In this document: piece after piece, positions 47,540 to 59,499 of the stretch | How positions within the stretch are numbered: the stretch's first letter is position 1 | Layout of the letters: each line of letters starts with the position of its first letter | Assembly (NCBI GenBank): GCA_028023455.1 | Contig: JAQFVV010012434.1 | Location: 3,414,928 to 3,478,927, forward strand | DNA from: Epiperipatus broadwayi | Taxonomy: Eukaryota; Onychophora; Udeonychophora; Euonychophora; Peripatidae | Length of the DNA: 64,000 nt | Direction: 5' to 3' | Notes under the pieces: generated by a model | Databases searched by the model: none | Told to the model about the DNA's origin: nothing | The model's input: the letters and a program-made list of their open reading frames with translations, nothing else | Program-made: the position numbers and the translations under genes

Positions 47540-48378
47540 TATAAAATTATTCAAAACAATACAATAATTAATACAGTAAAACAATATTTTAAAAAAACAA
47601 ATATATACCAATTTAATAGAAGTACTTTCAACTATCTATGTAGTCGTTGTCAACTAGATTCAAATTGTATTAGAAAAAACCGTTACAAATGTAAACAAAA
47701 AGTAATACGTCATACATCAATTTTCCCACAATTCATTAATTTTTATATTGGCAGCCTGTCTGTTTATCAACTGTTGCTTTTCACTTTTTATAGCTTCTTT
47801 AATTTTGCGTTTATTATTATTTCTTTCAATACACAAAATCTTAACTTTATTAAAATCAAAATCAAAACCATAATTACATGTTACATTATGATCAAAAAAT
47901 ACTGATGGTGTTACATCATCATTTCTAACATCTTGTCTTGGTTTGCACTCGCTATATAACAACAAATGCTCCTTTGATCTTTCTCCAATGTACATCGAGA
48001 TTCCCCAATATATGCCTTTCCACAAACACATAGCATTTATATTTGCACAACTTTATTTAAAATACTACACCTATTTTTTAATTATTTATTAATCTATTTA
48101 AATTAGGAGTAGTATAAAATGCAACTCGACATATATTTTTTATATATCTGTTTTATAAATTTCACTTGTTCATTACAAATAAATGGTATTGATATCCAAG
48201 TATATTTTATCTTATCAATATCTATAGCATCTAAAATATTTCTATTATTATTAAACTTAGTAACAATATTATAAATTAATTTAAGATCATATCCAACATT
48301 TAACAAATCCATAATAAATACATTTATGTTACTTATTTTATCAAAACTATATTTACATAATTTATTATTCCTAAATAA
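47540..48378 (-). pseudogene. PLE 3 inverted 3' fragment (GIY-YIG)
   Basis: Minus-strand frame 48031-47717 (104 codons) reads CLWKGIYWGISMYIGERSKE, then SVFFDHNVTCNYGFDFDFNK and VKILCIERNNNKRKIKEAIK. It contains a YIG tripeptide, the downstream Arg-x-x-Glu-His, a His/Cys middle and the terminal Glu-(Ala) helix of PLE GIY-YIG nucleases. The frame 48312-48103 upstream (MDLLNVGYDLKLIYNIVTKF) belongs to the RT thumb-to-nuclease linker. The stop is followed by a ~170-bp tail to the outer edge. Confidence 0.8.
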
Positions 48379-48410
48379 AACTTGATTACTGCGATAAAGT
48401 TTTAATTCAA

Positions 48411-49090
48411 ATGGAAAAGCTTAAATTTAAAAAGGTTGGAAAAATAAACATTGAAAATTTACATGTAAAGTTTATTGATGATATTTTAAAAAAAGCTAAA
48501 AAGAATAAATATATAGATGCTCATAGTATTATCGTCTTTATCCATCTGCTGCAATTTGTCCTAGAATTTTTTCGAATATTAAACTACATAAACAAGATAA
48601 ACCTTTAAGATTAATGATTGATTTTGGTGGATCATTTTACTATGAAACTTGTAGATTTATAGAAACATTATTAAAAGATATTCTTGGATTTGGAAATATA
48701 CTATTAATTATCGTTGATTTGTAAAGAAAATTCAAAATATTAATATTAATAATAATGATAGTATTTGTACATTTGATATATGTAGATGTACTGTTCAATA
48801 GATAATTAAAATCTATAAAAATTATATTAGATGCTTTAATGTTAAAAAAAGTTGATGTTAAAAAGTAAAATTTGTAAATAATGTATTATATTTTATTGAT
48901 AAAAATATATATGCTATGTTTAATGAAAATTATTATAAAATGGATTACAGATGGCCTATGGGACTTCCTGTAGTTTCACAAATATGTAGTTTTGTAGTAT
49001 CAAGATATGAAGATATAATTCTTAATAATAATATATATTGCCAAGGTATTAAAATTTATTACAGGTATTTATTTTTTTTTAAGTTTAGAA
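48411..49090 (+). pseudogene. PLE 3 reverse transcriptase, 5'-truncated
   Basis: The frame starting at 48411 (MEKLKFKKVGKINIENLHVK) shifts near 48545, after which ICPRIFSNIKLHKQDKPLR and MIDFGGSFYYETCRFIETLL give the PLE fingers region. Further on YKMDYRWPMGLPVVSQICSF matches motif B (PMG.PVS). Motif C is lost: YYRYLFFF appears where RYVDDIF is expected, so the catalytic aspartates are absent. Several stops follow. The upstream N-terminal region is missing because the inverted fragment begins there. Confidence 0.8.
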
Positions 49091-49639
49091 TATAATTGTA
49101 TTATTCAATGAATTAAATAGTTTAGAAGGTTTAAAGTGGGTAAATCTTTGAAGAAAAAATGTCAATTCAGTATTTAGATATTAAAGTTATCCGTAATAAA
49201 AATAAATTAGATTATTATGGTAATAAAAGATATTAAAAAAGAGGATATATTCCTTGGTATTCAAATGTGCCAATAGATATAAATTATCTGGTTTAAAATC
49301 ATTTTTATTTAGGAATAATAAATTATTAAATATAGTTTTGATAAAATAAGTAACATAAATGATTTATTATGGATTTTAAATGTTGATATGATCATAAATT
49401 AATTTATAATATTGTTACTAAGTTTAATAATAATAGAAATATTTTAAGTGCTATAGATATTGATAAGATAAAATATACTTGATATCAATACCATTTATTT
49501 GTAATGAACAAGTGATTTATAAAACAGATATATAAAAATATATGTCGAGTTGCATTTTATACTACTCCTAATTTAAATAGATTAATAAATAATTCAAAAA
49601 ATAGGTGTAGTATTTTAAATCAAAGTTGTAATATATAAA

Positions 49640-49966
49640 TGGCTATGTGTTTGGAAAGGCATATATTGGGGAATCTCGATGTACATTGGAGAAAAGATCA
49701 AAGGAGCATTGTGTTATATAAACGAGTGCAAAAATCAAGACGAGAATGTTAGAAATGATGATGTATCACCATCAGTATTTTTTGATCATAATGTAACATG
49801 TAATTATGGTTTTGATTTTGATTTTAATAAAGTTAAGATTTTGTGTATTGAAAGAAATAATAATAAACACAAAATTAAAGAAGCTATGTTAATAAAAAGT
49901 GAAAAGCAACAGTTGATAAACAGACAGGCTGCCAATATAAAAATTAATGAATTGTGGGAAAATTGA
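49640..49966 (+). pseudogene. PLE 3 GIY-YIG domain, direct copy
   Basis: From the codons for MYIGEKIKGALCYINECKNQ through SVFFDHNVTCNYGFDFDFNK to INRQAANIKINELWEN, this is the near-identical counterpart of the inverted arm at 47717-48031, with small in-frame and frame-changing indels. The part upstream of YIG is broken by a frameshift. Conservation of the GFDFDFNKVKILCIERN block in both arms suggests the two copies separated recently, probably at insertion. Confidence 0.8.
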
Positions 49967-50180
49967 TGTATGTCGTATTACTTTTTGTTTACATTTGTAA
50001 CGTTTTTTTCTAATACAATTTGAATCTAGTTGACAACGACTACATAGATAGTTGAAAGTACTTCTATTAAATTGGTATATATTTGTTTTTTTAAAATATA
50101 GTTTTACTGTATTAATTATTGTATTGTTTTGAATAATTATATATATTTTATTATAATTGGAATATAGACATTGATTAATA

Positions 50181-50183
<3 letters not shown>

Positions 50184-50219
<36 letters not shown>

Positions 50220-50385
50220 AAGTGCTTCACATGTGTGTATATCTTGGCCAATTAAAACACACTACATACACATTACAATATGATAGGATTCAAACTGGGG
50301 TATGAGGGTAAATAAGGAATGAAAAAAGGTGAAACTAAGATTTGCAAAGCTAATCTCACCATTTCAATATGAATAAAGACATTTT
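50184..50385. repeat. (TA)n and right half of the dispersed repeat
   Basis: A (TA)n of about 30 bp is followed by GATAAGTGCTTCACATGTGT, ACACACTACATACACATTAC and GGGGTATGAGGGTAA, matching 40040-40200. With the left half at about 47490-47530 it brackets PLE 3. Confidence 0.8.
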
Positions 50386-50504
50386 AAAAAGACCACTAAC
50401 TTTCAAGATATACATATCACGCCAAGCCCAAGTCATAACCTCATACAAATGCCTTTATTATTTATTCAATATTTATTAATTTAAATCATATTTTGATTTA
50501 CAAG

Positions 50505-50700
50505 TGTTAAAATTTTCACACTCATAACTTTGACACCAGATAAATATTTTAATAATTAAGAAAATATATATTAAACTTTAAATGAGATTTAAAGTCTATA
50601 TCTGGGCTAAAGATAATCTTTAATTTAATAAGTGATTAGTGGTCAGTGTTAATGTTGTGAGTATAAAAAGTTTGAAACTTGTAAATCAAAGTATAACTTC
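50505..50700. mobile_element. MITE-like element with ~45-bp inverted ends
   Basis: TTGATTTACAAGTGTTAAAA and its continuation near 50510-50550 pair with GTTTGAAACTTGTAAATCAA near 50667-50690. The interior is AT-rich and noncoding. A related copy lies at 37.83 kb. No target duplication resolved. Confidence 0.6.
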
Positions 50701-53700
50701 TTCTTAATAAATTAAATGCAAAATTTTGATCCAAAAATAAAATAACTTATCATCCTTTTTTATGCTTTGGTAAAAGATTGATTGAAATCAGTTTTTTTAA
50801 TGGTTTGGTTTAATTTGGTATATTTATAATGGATGAGAATACTCTTGAAAATTATTAATTTAAGTAACTTTTAAATGTTAAAAAAAAAAAGATATTAGAA
50901 ATAATAGAAAATACAGTTGTTGTTTTTTTTTAAAAAATCAAAGTAAAATGATTTTGAAAATATAAAAAACCAAGGATAGAAAAAAAATGTCAAAATTGGA
51001 CTAATAATCCTGAAAAGAATTAGTGCAGTTGCTATGTTCCAAACTAAATGGGGAAAAAATCTCAAGTTTGGTCAATTGAATTAGAATTGTTATGATTAGC
51101 TGCTCAGTAGGGTGTTTAAATGTCACAGATCTTTTAAGCAACTAACTATAAGACTACTTATTGCTATTATAATTTATTCAGCTATTTGTGTGTTCAGTTG
51201 CTCAATAGATCAAATGATAACTGCCTCCCAAGAGGATGAATGAGTGCAAAAATACTGTTAAATTAATTAATCTTTTTATGTATCTTTTATTTTCTTGCTT
51301 TAGGAATCTCTAGTTTTTAAATTTGATTTAATCGGCTCTAAAAAATAAAAATATGCTTTTAGGAGCAGTTAGTTTATGCCAGAGTTATCTATTGCAAGCT
51401 CAATTAATTAAGGCAGTAGATTCTAGATAGTTGAATAAATAAAATAAATTTCTGCTCCTAAAACTATATTTTAAATATAATCAAAGGAAGTCATATGATG
51501 TTTTATTAGAATAAAAAAATAACTCAATATTCGAAATTCAATAAAAATAATTTGAGTTAAAAATATTTGTTCCGCCTCTTCCTTCCTTTGTTCCCATAGT
51601 AATATAAGAACGTGTTTATGTATATTATATATCCAAAATAAAAAAAAAGTATTAAAGTTAGTTTTAACTATCAAAAAGTACTTACATTTTTGTTTAAAAA
51701 AAACTTGTAAGCAAGAAAAATAAAATTATAGTAATTATTGGGAAGTATGTATATATGCTAAGTTTTGTACCCTTTTAAAGATAGAAACAGCTGGACAATA
51801 AAATATTACAATTAAGCAATGACACTTTATTATTGTCTATTCCATTTTTTCCACATCCTTAATGTAAATAATGTTAAGTGTCTGTACTTACATATTTGCT
51901 ATTCAAGTAGTAAAATACTAGGATCTTCAGAAACATATATATATTGATGACTTTTCCAAAACAATTAGTTTGTTGATGCAGAATTATGGGTCACCGAATT
52001 ATATATATTAGTAACATTGTCAGTGCTGTATAACTTTTGATGGTCGCCAAACATTAATTAAAAAAATAAATTATAGATGCTGATCATTTTTATTAGTAAT
52101 CCACCTTTGAATTATATATGCATCTAGTCATTTTTGACTGATTTATTAACAAGATTTCTGTTTAATTAGAGAAGTATGCACATGTGTTTCTAATCTTCGG
52201 GATAAGATGATAAAGTCAAATTAAGTCCACATGGCATAAAAAACTATGGACTTATACTAAACTATATTTCATTATAAATAATAAATTCTTGAATTTTTTT
52301 TAATATTAATTATAATAATAGAGATATTTTTAAAAAAGTACACACACATACTATATTATAAAAAATAATCTAGGTACAAGTGATTAGTGCTTTTTTTCAC
52401 CTTTTATAAATTATGTCACTTACAGTTTCACTTCAGGCTAGAAATAACTCTTTTAACAGCTGAAAAATCAATTAAACTTAAGTACATGACAAGCACCTTT
52501 AAATCTGGCACATTTCCCAATTGCTTGGGCTATACCTGTTTTTATAAGAAGACAACAGCTAAAACTATTATGATCCTACAATCAAACAAGGTGAATTTAT
52601 TATTAAAGCAATCACAATGCACTTTGATACAGAATAATATTTTACTGTATGACTTTAAATCTTTTAAAAGCAATTCAAAAATTGATATAAATGATTATAA
52701 ATAAAAACTGAAACTTTTCCAATTTTAATTTAATTTTTTTTTTAAGAGCAAATTAAGATTAGAGTAGCAACTTGATGAAATATAAATTCTAAATGTGTTA
52801 AGCAATTTTTTAAACTTTTTTTATTACGTTTTTTTATATAGATTTTTCTCTTATAATACTATATAAATATACATAATTTAATAAAAATTATTAATTTAAA
52901 ATTTTCAATATTCTTACTTTTGATTTTACTATATAATTTGGAGGTATGATAGAGTGATGAATTTAAGAACTCAATATTCCTAGATCTAATCTTGATGCTA
53001 AAATGTCACTTGACCGTCTAGGCAATTTTTAATGCAAATTTTGGTAAATCATTCCCACTGAAATGCTGGACTAAGTTTTGCTAAAAGCTGATAACAAGCT
53101 ATGATAATTTACTTCAGTGAAAATTAAATGTTTCCAAATCACAAAATCTGCTTAATATTATTAAAAAAAAGAAAACAAAGATTATATAACAATTGTTTAA
53201 GAGATTATATGACATTCTACCACTAAAGTGACAAATTCAGCACAACTACAGTTGATTAACTAAGCAGAGTTTTTCTGCCCCCAGTTAAAAATTGATCCAT
53301 GAATGTTTAACCCATAAGTCTATCACTCTCACCTTGGCAACAAATTATGCTAAATCATCAAAAAGCTTATTTCAAATATAAAACCAGATCAAATGTGTAA
53401 AAAAAAAATTATATTTTGTTTAAAAATATAATATATAATCATGATTATTATATTAATATACATTTATATCATGATTAATAAATTCATGAATTCACAACTA
53501 CTAACTAAGGATTTGAAACATAGCTCTTATCTTATATTGAAATCTATAATAAGTTTTATTTTTTCACCTGTAATAATTTTTTATTAAAGGAGTCTGTACT
53601 TTTTATCTCTATTTCTATTTTGCCTAATTTTTTCTCTTCCTTTTGTCTATTTTTAAATTTTTGTAGCATTATCATATTGGCCAGCAATCATTAAATATAT

Positions 53701-56169
53701 ATCAGTTCTGTACAATTGAAAATACCAGATAAATTGAGAATTTAATAAATATATTACATTATTTTGAGATGTATAGAAGTGTTAAACATTACCATTATTT
53801 ATGATTAAATTTATTTCATGAGTTATAAAGAACTAACTGCATAAAGTACAGTATATGGACTCCAAATGTGAATGTCAAGTTTTGAATCACTGCAAATTAT
53901 TTTAAATATTAATGAATTTATAAAATAATGTGACCTTTAGACTGCCATGCAGTTCTAATAATTTGAAAAAAATAATTTTGTGAGTTTCTCAACAATATTT
54001 TATACCAGTTTAATTTGTAATCATACATCACGGAAAAATAGAAACTTGAGATTCCTTATATGATCACACTCAAAATATATTTTTATTTAATATAGAATGG
54101 TTAATATTAGAAGTATTTCAACAATTTAGCTGTTTTAACATTGATTTTTTATTAGTTTGAGTATAAAAGATTGAGAAAAATCTGAAAAATTTTGTTAGGA
54201 TTCCTGAAAAATGAAAGTGATATGGTATTAGAATGTTATCTTGCTGCTGATTTGAAAGAGATATTGGATACCCAATCATATTTAAAAAAATGCTTCAATA
54301 ATATTTATAAAAATGTTTGAAAGCAGTGTTTATTATTTGAACATTGAAGATGAGCATTATTACATTTATTAAAATTAATCATTGCTTTACTCATAGGTGC
54401 TTTTTTAACTGGACATACAAATATTTCAGTATCAGTCAGTTTTTTTTTTATTTCTTCCTGTTTACTTAAACTTTTATTAGCTTTTTTTTTTTTTTCAAGG
54501 CTATTCTCAACTTTGTTCAATTTAAAATTTACCTAAAATACATTTACCATAATCTATTTTTCTTTCACCACATGTTTTTTGTTACTATTTTATTTTTGAA
54601 TTGCGACATCTTTCATGATTCTCTTTTACTTTTTGGTGAATGAATATTTTGTGCACTTTAGTATGGCAGCCTCCATAGTTTACAACTAATGAATTATGGT
54701 CTAGCTCTGTCATTTCCTGTCTTTGAATTACTTATGAACCCCTGAGCAATGAATACTGTTGTTTTTTTTTTTTTTTGTTATTTATTGAATTGATTATTGG
54801 TCTTTTTTATGAAAATAAAATATGAATATTTTCAATTTTAATAATTACATCCATTTTCTCCATTTTAGAGCATTTTAAATGTATTATCTCATTTTAATGT
54901 ATTTTAGTTTGTTTTTTTACATGTTTATCAATCTATTGAATCATTATTATGACAAGATTTATAGATTAAACTATTACTTTCAATCTCCTTGTGAAATATT
55001 TAAATCTTTCAATATGGCCACCTTTTTATTTTTATTATTATATAAAGCAGAAATCTGCTTTTATTCATTAAATGTTTGATTTTTAACCATATTTTCTTTA
55101 TTAACAATAATTACCATTTCAATAATCATCTAATTAATTTTTCTTCTGTATTTATCATTCATTAAGTTTTTATTTTAATTAAAGACAAGTTTTCTTTAAA
55201 TGCTACATTTCATTTTCCAAAAAGAAACACATCATTGTATGTTTTTTAAAGCATTTTTAATTAGCCACTGTGTAATTTTAATTTTGAATATATATATGTT
55301 GTACATGTACGCACACACAAAGTTAATTTTACGCTACTTACTTTTCGTAATCTTTCAGTAAAAAATATCATGTCTATATTTTTTCGTCTTTCTTGTTGAT
55401 ATTTGTTTAGATAACCACAACAGACATTTTGAAATTTACACTTTCAATACTGATTACCTGAGGGCAGTAAAAATGCTACCCTTTTTAATTTACATTTGAA
55501 TTTTAAAAGTAAAATAAACACTTATGTCATAATTTTTTCTTTTAAATTCTCCCTCCCTTTGATTTTTTCTTTTAAAAAAATTCAGTAAAAAACACCTTAA
55601 GGGTATAACATTAAATAAAAAAAATCCACCTGTTATTATGAAAGGGCAATTTAAATTTTCTTTTATAATATTATGTTCACTAAATAAGCCTGGAGTCTAC
55701 AAATAAGTGTTCCATGCTCATGTAAACATGTCCAGATGACACGCAAGTTACATATAAATTATACATTTTTGATCAGAATGAATTATACAAAATAAGACTC
55801 TCGCAAGTTATATTATAAATATATGTTAAAATAATTAATTGCCAAACTAGTGATTTGAGTAGTAATGCTCATCTTCTCCCATTCACATTACCATTAACTT
55901 TTCTATAATATTTGGAATAAATGTAAATATGACTGAAAACTTGGATTGTAGTTGAGTTTTTAATAAATAATTTCTCAAAGTTAATTCTGTATTCAATTGC
56001 AATAAAGCTACCTCATTTAGAAATCACTTTTTATATTCAAAACAGTGGAGTGCATGATTTTAAACTGAATCTCAAAGTTTCCAGTTATTAAACATCTAGA
56101 GGAAAACATACTAAAGATGAGGGATCTGCTAAAGCAATCTTCTTCTTTATAAACATATTTCAGATTGCT
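50701..56169. other. Long AT-rich intergenic stretch
   Basis: No gene supported. Open frames at 51471-51674, 52387-52704, 54305-54520 and 54879-55079 show no domain, no codon bias and no conservation evidence. T12-T14 runs occur near 54481 and 54763. Confidence 0.55.
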
Positions 56170-56450
56170 TTGAAATATGTAAATATAAATACTACTCGTA
56201 TGTGTGTGTATTTAAATATGTGTGCATACGGAGTGATTAAAAAATTGTTAACGTTTTATGTGCTATCTAATGGATTTTGTAAACTTTCACATATTACTAT
56301 GTTTAAAAAATTTGACCATTCTCACCATGATGCGTTTCAGGCTCCACCTTTGTCAGGTGATCTAGAAACAATCAACACATGTCAACATTATTCTTATTTT
56401 ATAATCTCTACACACAATTTAGTAATAAAGCTTAAATCTTGATGAAAAAT
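56170..56450 (-). repeat. Retroelement terminal repeat with hammerhead-like motif
   Basis: The minus strand reads TCACCTGACAAAGGTGGAGC then CTGAAACGCATCATGG (56362-56326). CTGACAA, a 3-bp AGG/CCT stem and GAAACGC follow the order of a degraded hammerhead core (consensus CUGANGA and GAAA), similar to motifs in PLE terminal repeats of other animals. The rest is AT-rich and of unknown family. An open plus-strand frame across it (56170-56442) is not considered real. Confidence 0.45.
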
Positions 56451-56689
56451 TCTTATGGATAAAAGATGTGAATGTAGTTTTTGGGTTCTTTCGTATAAAT
56501 AGTTGCTTATTGTTATTATTGATTGTATTTCTAAGATGAATGTTATTGTAGCCATCAAGCAACTTAAAAATATCATTCTAGTTTAATCTATGATAATATT
56601 CCTTTCTTCATTTACAAAACTCTAGCAGAATTTATTACAGCATTTTTTGTGTCCGTTTTTAATTTGTCATTAATTTTTGTATATTTTCT

Positions 56690-57720
56690 AATGTTCTTGA
56701 ATGTGTTAAAACTGTCTCAATTTTTAAGAATTGCTTCAATCTGATGCTCAAATTTTTGAGAGATGTATTTGTAATAAAATTATTTCTGATGTTAGTAAAA
56801 TTATTTCTTTTTTACAACATTGATTTATTTCTAATAGATCAGGAGAAACTAATTGTTCACTATTCATAATCAAAAGCATATGTGAATAAGTATTAGCAGA
56901 GACTTGATATTTATTTTGATTTATCAAAAGCCTTTGATAAAGTAGATCACATTATTTTCCTTCACAAATTAAACAAAATAGGTTTTTCTATTAACTTATT
57001 CATTGCTTTTAATCTTTTTTTGTACTCATATAGCATATGTTAAAATCAACAATAATATCTCATGTAATTATTAAACTCCTTTAGGTGCTCCTCAAAGTAG
57101 TATCTTAGTGTCCATGCTTTTTGATATTTATATCAATGATCTTAAGGATACCTGAACTTTATATCAATGGCCTTAAAGATTGCCTAAAATCTTCTTATTT
57201 TCTATGCCATGCTAGTGACTATGTCAATTAAGAATAATAAATGTTCTTTGTTTTATTTTGTATCAGTGGTTTTAAATTTGTTTTATTAATTAATCCTGTT
57301 GCATCCCAAAAAAATCTAGGAGTCTTATTTTCTATTAATGGATTCTTTCTCCTTTTAAAATCATGGGTGCCATCTTTAGGCATGATTACTATTTCAGTAA
57401 TGATATAAAATTCAAATCATTTTTTATCATTGGTTCTTCTCATCATTGAATATTGTTCAATTATTAGGAATCCTAACTTCTACACAAGGATATAATTTAT
57501 TACAATCAGTGTTTAATAAATTCTCCAAATATGTTTGTCTGGAAAATAACTTGGCCTTCATATTTATTCTCAATGGAAATATAGAGATATTTGTTTTCAA
57601 AATTAAAAATCATCAAGTTATTCTACCTGATATAATTTTAACTATTATAATTAATTTATATGAGTATGACACTTGGTCATTTTTTTATATTTAACCATAT
57701 TATTCCACCGTACTTAAATT
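56690..57720 (+). pseudogene. Non-LTR retrotransposon reverse transcriptase relic (CR1/Jockey-like)
   Basis: Plus-strand pieces in order: QH.FISNRSGETNCSLFI (about 56816-56870), the motif-A block YFDLSKAFDKVDHIIFLHKL (about 56909-56970), PLGAPQSSIL (about 57078) then DIYINDLKD (57124-57150), the motif-B block, and a decayed motif C near CHASDYVN (about 57205-57230) where ADD is expected. KNLGVLFS.NGF follows, typical of the LINE thumb. Frames change several times. A ~31-bp tandem duplication repeats the INDLKD segment (57127 and 57158). The element is dead and lacks its endonuclease. Confidence 0.75.
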
Positions 57721-57896
57721 TTCTCCTATATTTAGGCTATCCTCTTTATATAATCAGCTTTTACTAATAATTATTTTAATTTAAATTCTAACTAATTTTG
57801 CAATATTCTTAAATTTAAATGTCAGTTTTAAATCAATTTAAATTTATTCTATATATTTATATTTCTTCTTTGCTTATTTACTTTATTTTACTAGTA

Positions 57897-57897
57897 G

Positions 57898-57958
<61 letters not shown>

Positions 57959-58135
57959 CTTTTATATATTTTTTTATGTGTAATCTGTAATTATTATAAA
58001 TAAGTTGTTGTTTGCACTTAAATAGATAAATTAAATTGAATTTATAATAACAACAATAATAAAATAATAGTAGTAGTAGTAGAAATAGTAGTAGTAGTGG
58101 TAATAATAATAATATCATCATCATCACCAACAGTT
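57897..58135. repeat. Microsatellites: (TA)n, (TAG)n, (ATC)n
   Basis: (AT)n of about 58 bp at 57898-57955; (TAG)n at 58064-58098; (AAT)n then (CAT)n at 58103-58126. The open minus-strand frame over them is an artefact of the repeats. Confidence 0.9.
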
Positions 58136-59419
58136 TATAGTTTATCTAGATTTTTTTCAGTGTTGTTTGCGCAATATGAGTAGCCCAGTAGTAACTGAGA
58201 TTGTTAGATACACTGTGAAAAAACAAACTGCAATTCATGCTTATGTGAGTTAGCTATTAATTGTTCCAGCCAAATGAAAGTGTTGAATGAAACAAATTAT
58301 AACAAATGATGCATTCATGAATATATAATTATATCTTTTACTTTGTTATATGTTTAACAAAAACTATTTAATTAATCAAGCATTATATTTATCTCAATTA
58401 ATGTGATCTTTTAAAAATTTCTGATATGCAGTCTGCATTCTGAAGTCAATGCTTTTTGCAATATCATTTGTTATTACTTAGACATTGGAAGGTGATATTT
58501 TTCCAAATTTCACTCCTATAATGATAGGCAACCACATATCAATAAAATCTGAAATCAGTATTTACACATGCACATATATAAATATATGAAATGAAGACAT
58601 ATATGTATATATAATCACAATTAATTTCTTAATCATATAAATTTTCAAATTCAATTTCTAGGTAATTTTTTTGTATAATTAGGGAGTTATTATTAAACCA
58701 CCAAAATTTGTAATAATTTTTTTTAATTATTATATGTGCTTTTTTTCAATATTACTAATACCAATACCATTTTATTTTTTAGCTTACTATAAATATTATT
58801 AACTTACATGACTAAGAAAAGGTATTGTTAGAAAAGAACTGAAATTATTCAAATATATAATTACTGATTTAAAGTGAACTCTATATAATTGTTCAAGCAA
58901 GATAGCATAGGTTCAAATCCTAAGGTGATTTAAATTTCAGATTTTTAGCTTGAATGGCAAAAATGGACATAAGAATGATTGTTAAATAAATAAGTGCATT
59001 TCTTCCAGCTCCATATCTTAATTTTTTAATGGTAAAGCCAGAAGCCAAAAGCAGCTGAATATCTAAGTGCACTAGTAGCTGGTAATTATTGATAAGTCAG
59101 GCTTATTATAGATGGTATTAGAATAGAACTCTGGTTGTATTAAATATTTGCTTATTAAATGTTATTTATATTTTTGTCATAGTTTGTGATATTACATAAG
59201 TAATAAACATTGCTTTGTGTGATCTGATGCAGAGGTAAAGTTCAAATCCTGCAGATTATACCCGAAATCCAGCACTTCTGGTGCTCAGACTTCTGAAATT
59301 TTGAGTAATAAATTATTCAACAACTTATTTAGTGAGATCAATGTTGCTAAATTTAATCTAAAAGTATGTATTGTGGTTCATCATTCTTTTCAGTTCTAGA
59401 AATTAATGATGATAAAAAG

Positions 59420-59420
<1 letters not shown>
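58136..59420. other. AT-rich spacer with tRNA-like B boxes
   Basis: GGTTCAAATCC at about 58911 and AGTTCAAATCCTG at about 59240 resemble pol III B boxes, each with an A/G-rich segment 25-35 bp upstream, as in tRNA-derived SINE heads. Neither has a clear A box or target duplication. No genes seen. Confidence 0.35.
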
Positions 59421-59461
<41 letters not shown>

Positions 59462-59492
59462 AATCATAATAATAATAATAATAATAATAATT
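59421..59492. repeat. (ATC)n-(AAT)n microsatellite
   Basis: Fourteen or so ATC units followed by about ten AAT units. An open frame across it (59366-59584) encodes only poly-His and poly-Asn at this point. Confidence 0.9.
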
Positions 59493-59499
59493 CATCAGC

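Larger units (their letters stand above)
47540..50150 (+). mobile_element. Penelope-like element 3 with inverted copy of its own 3' end
   Basis: The plus-strand copy (48379-50150) begins inside the reverse transcriptase and ends with the GIY-YIG domain and a 3' tail. Its 3' part (49306-50145) is repeated in inverted orientation at 47540-48378, so the composite is a large inverted repeat with the RT fragment in the middle. Such partial inverted copies are a known feature of PLE insertions. The arms are about 90-95% identical by eye, differing mostly by small indels. The composite sits in a (TA)n of a dispersed repeat (flanks 47501-47530 and 50205-50385). Confidence 0.85.

Noticed and set aside
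47717-50145. Large inverted repeat read as a DNA transposon with long TIRs
   Set aside because: The arms encode the PLE GIY-YIG domain and the centre encodes PLE reverse transcriptase, so a PLE with partial inverted copy explains it better.
52387-52704. 105-codon plus-strand frame
   Set aside because: Lys/Ser-rich without recognisable domain, length expected by chance to occur in a 64-kb window, no context support.
54305-54520. 71-codon minus-strand Lys-rich frame with Cys residues
   Set aside because: Covers T/A homopolymers; the scattered Cys do not form a known zinc pattern.
57891-58130. 79-codon minus-strand frame, poly-Leu and Ile-Tyr
   Set aside because: Translation of (TA)n and (TAG)n microsatellites.
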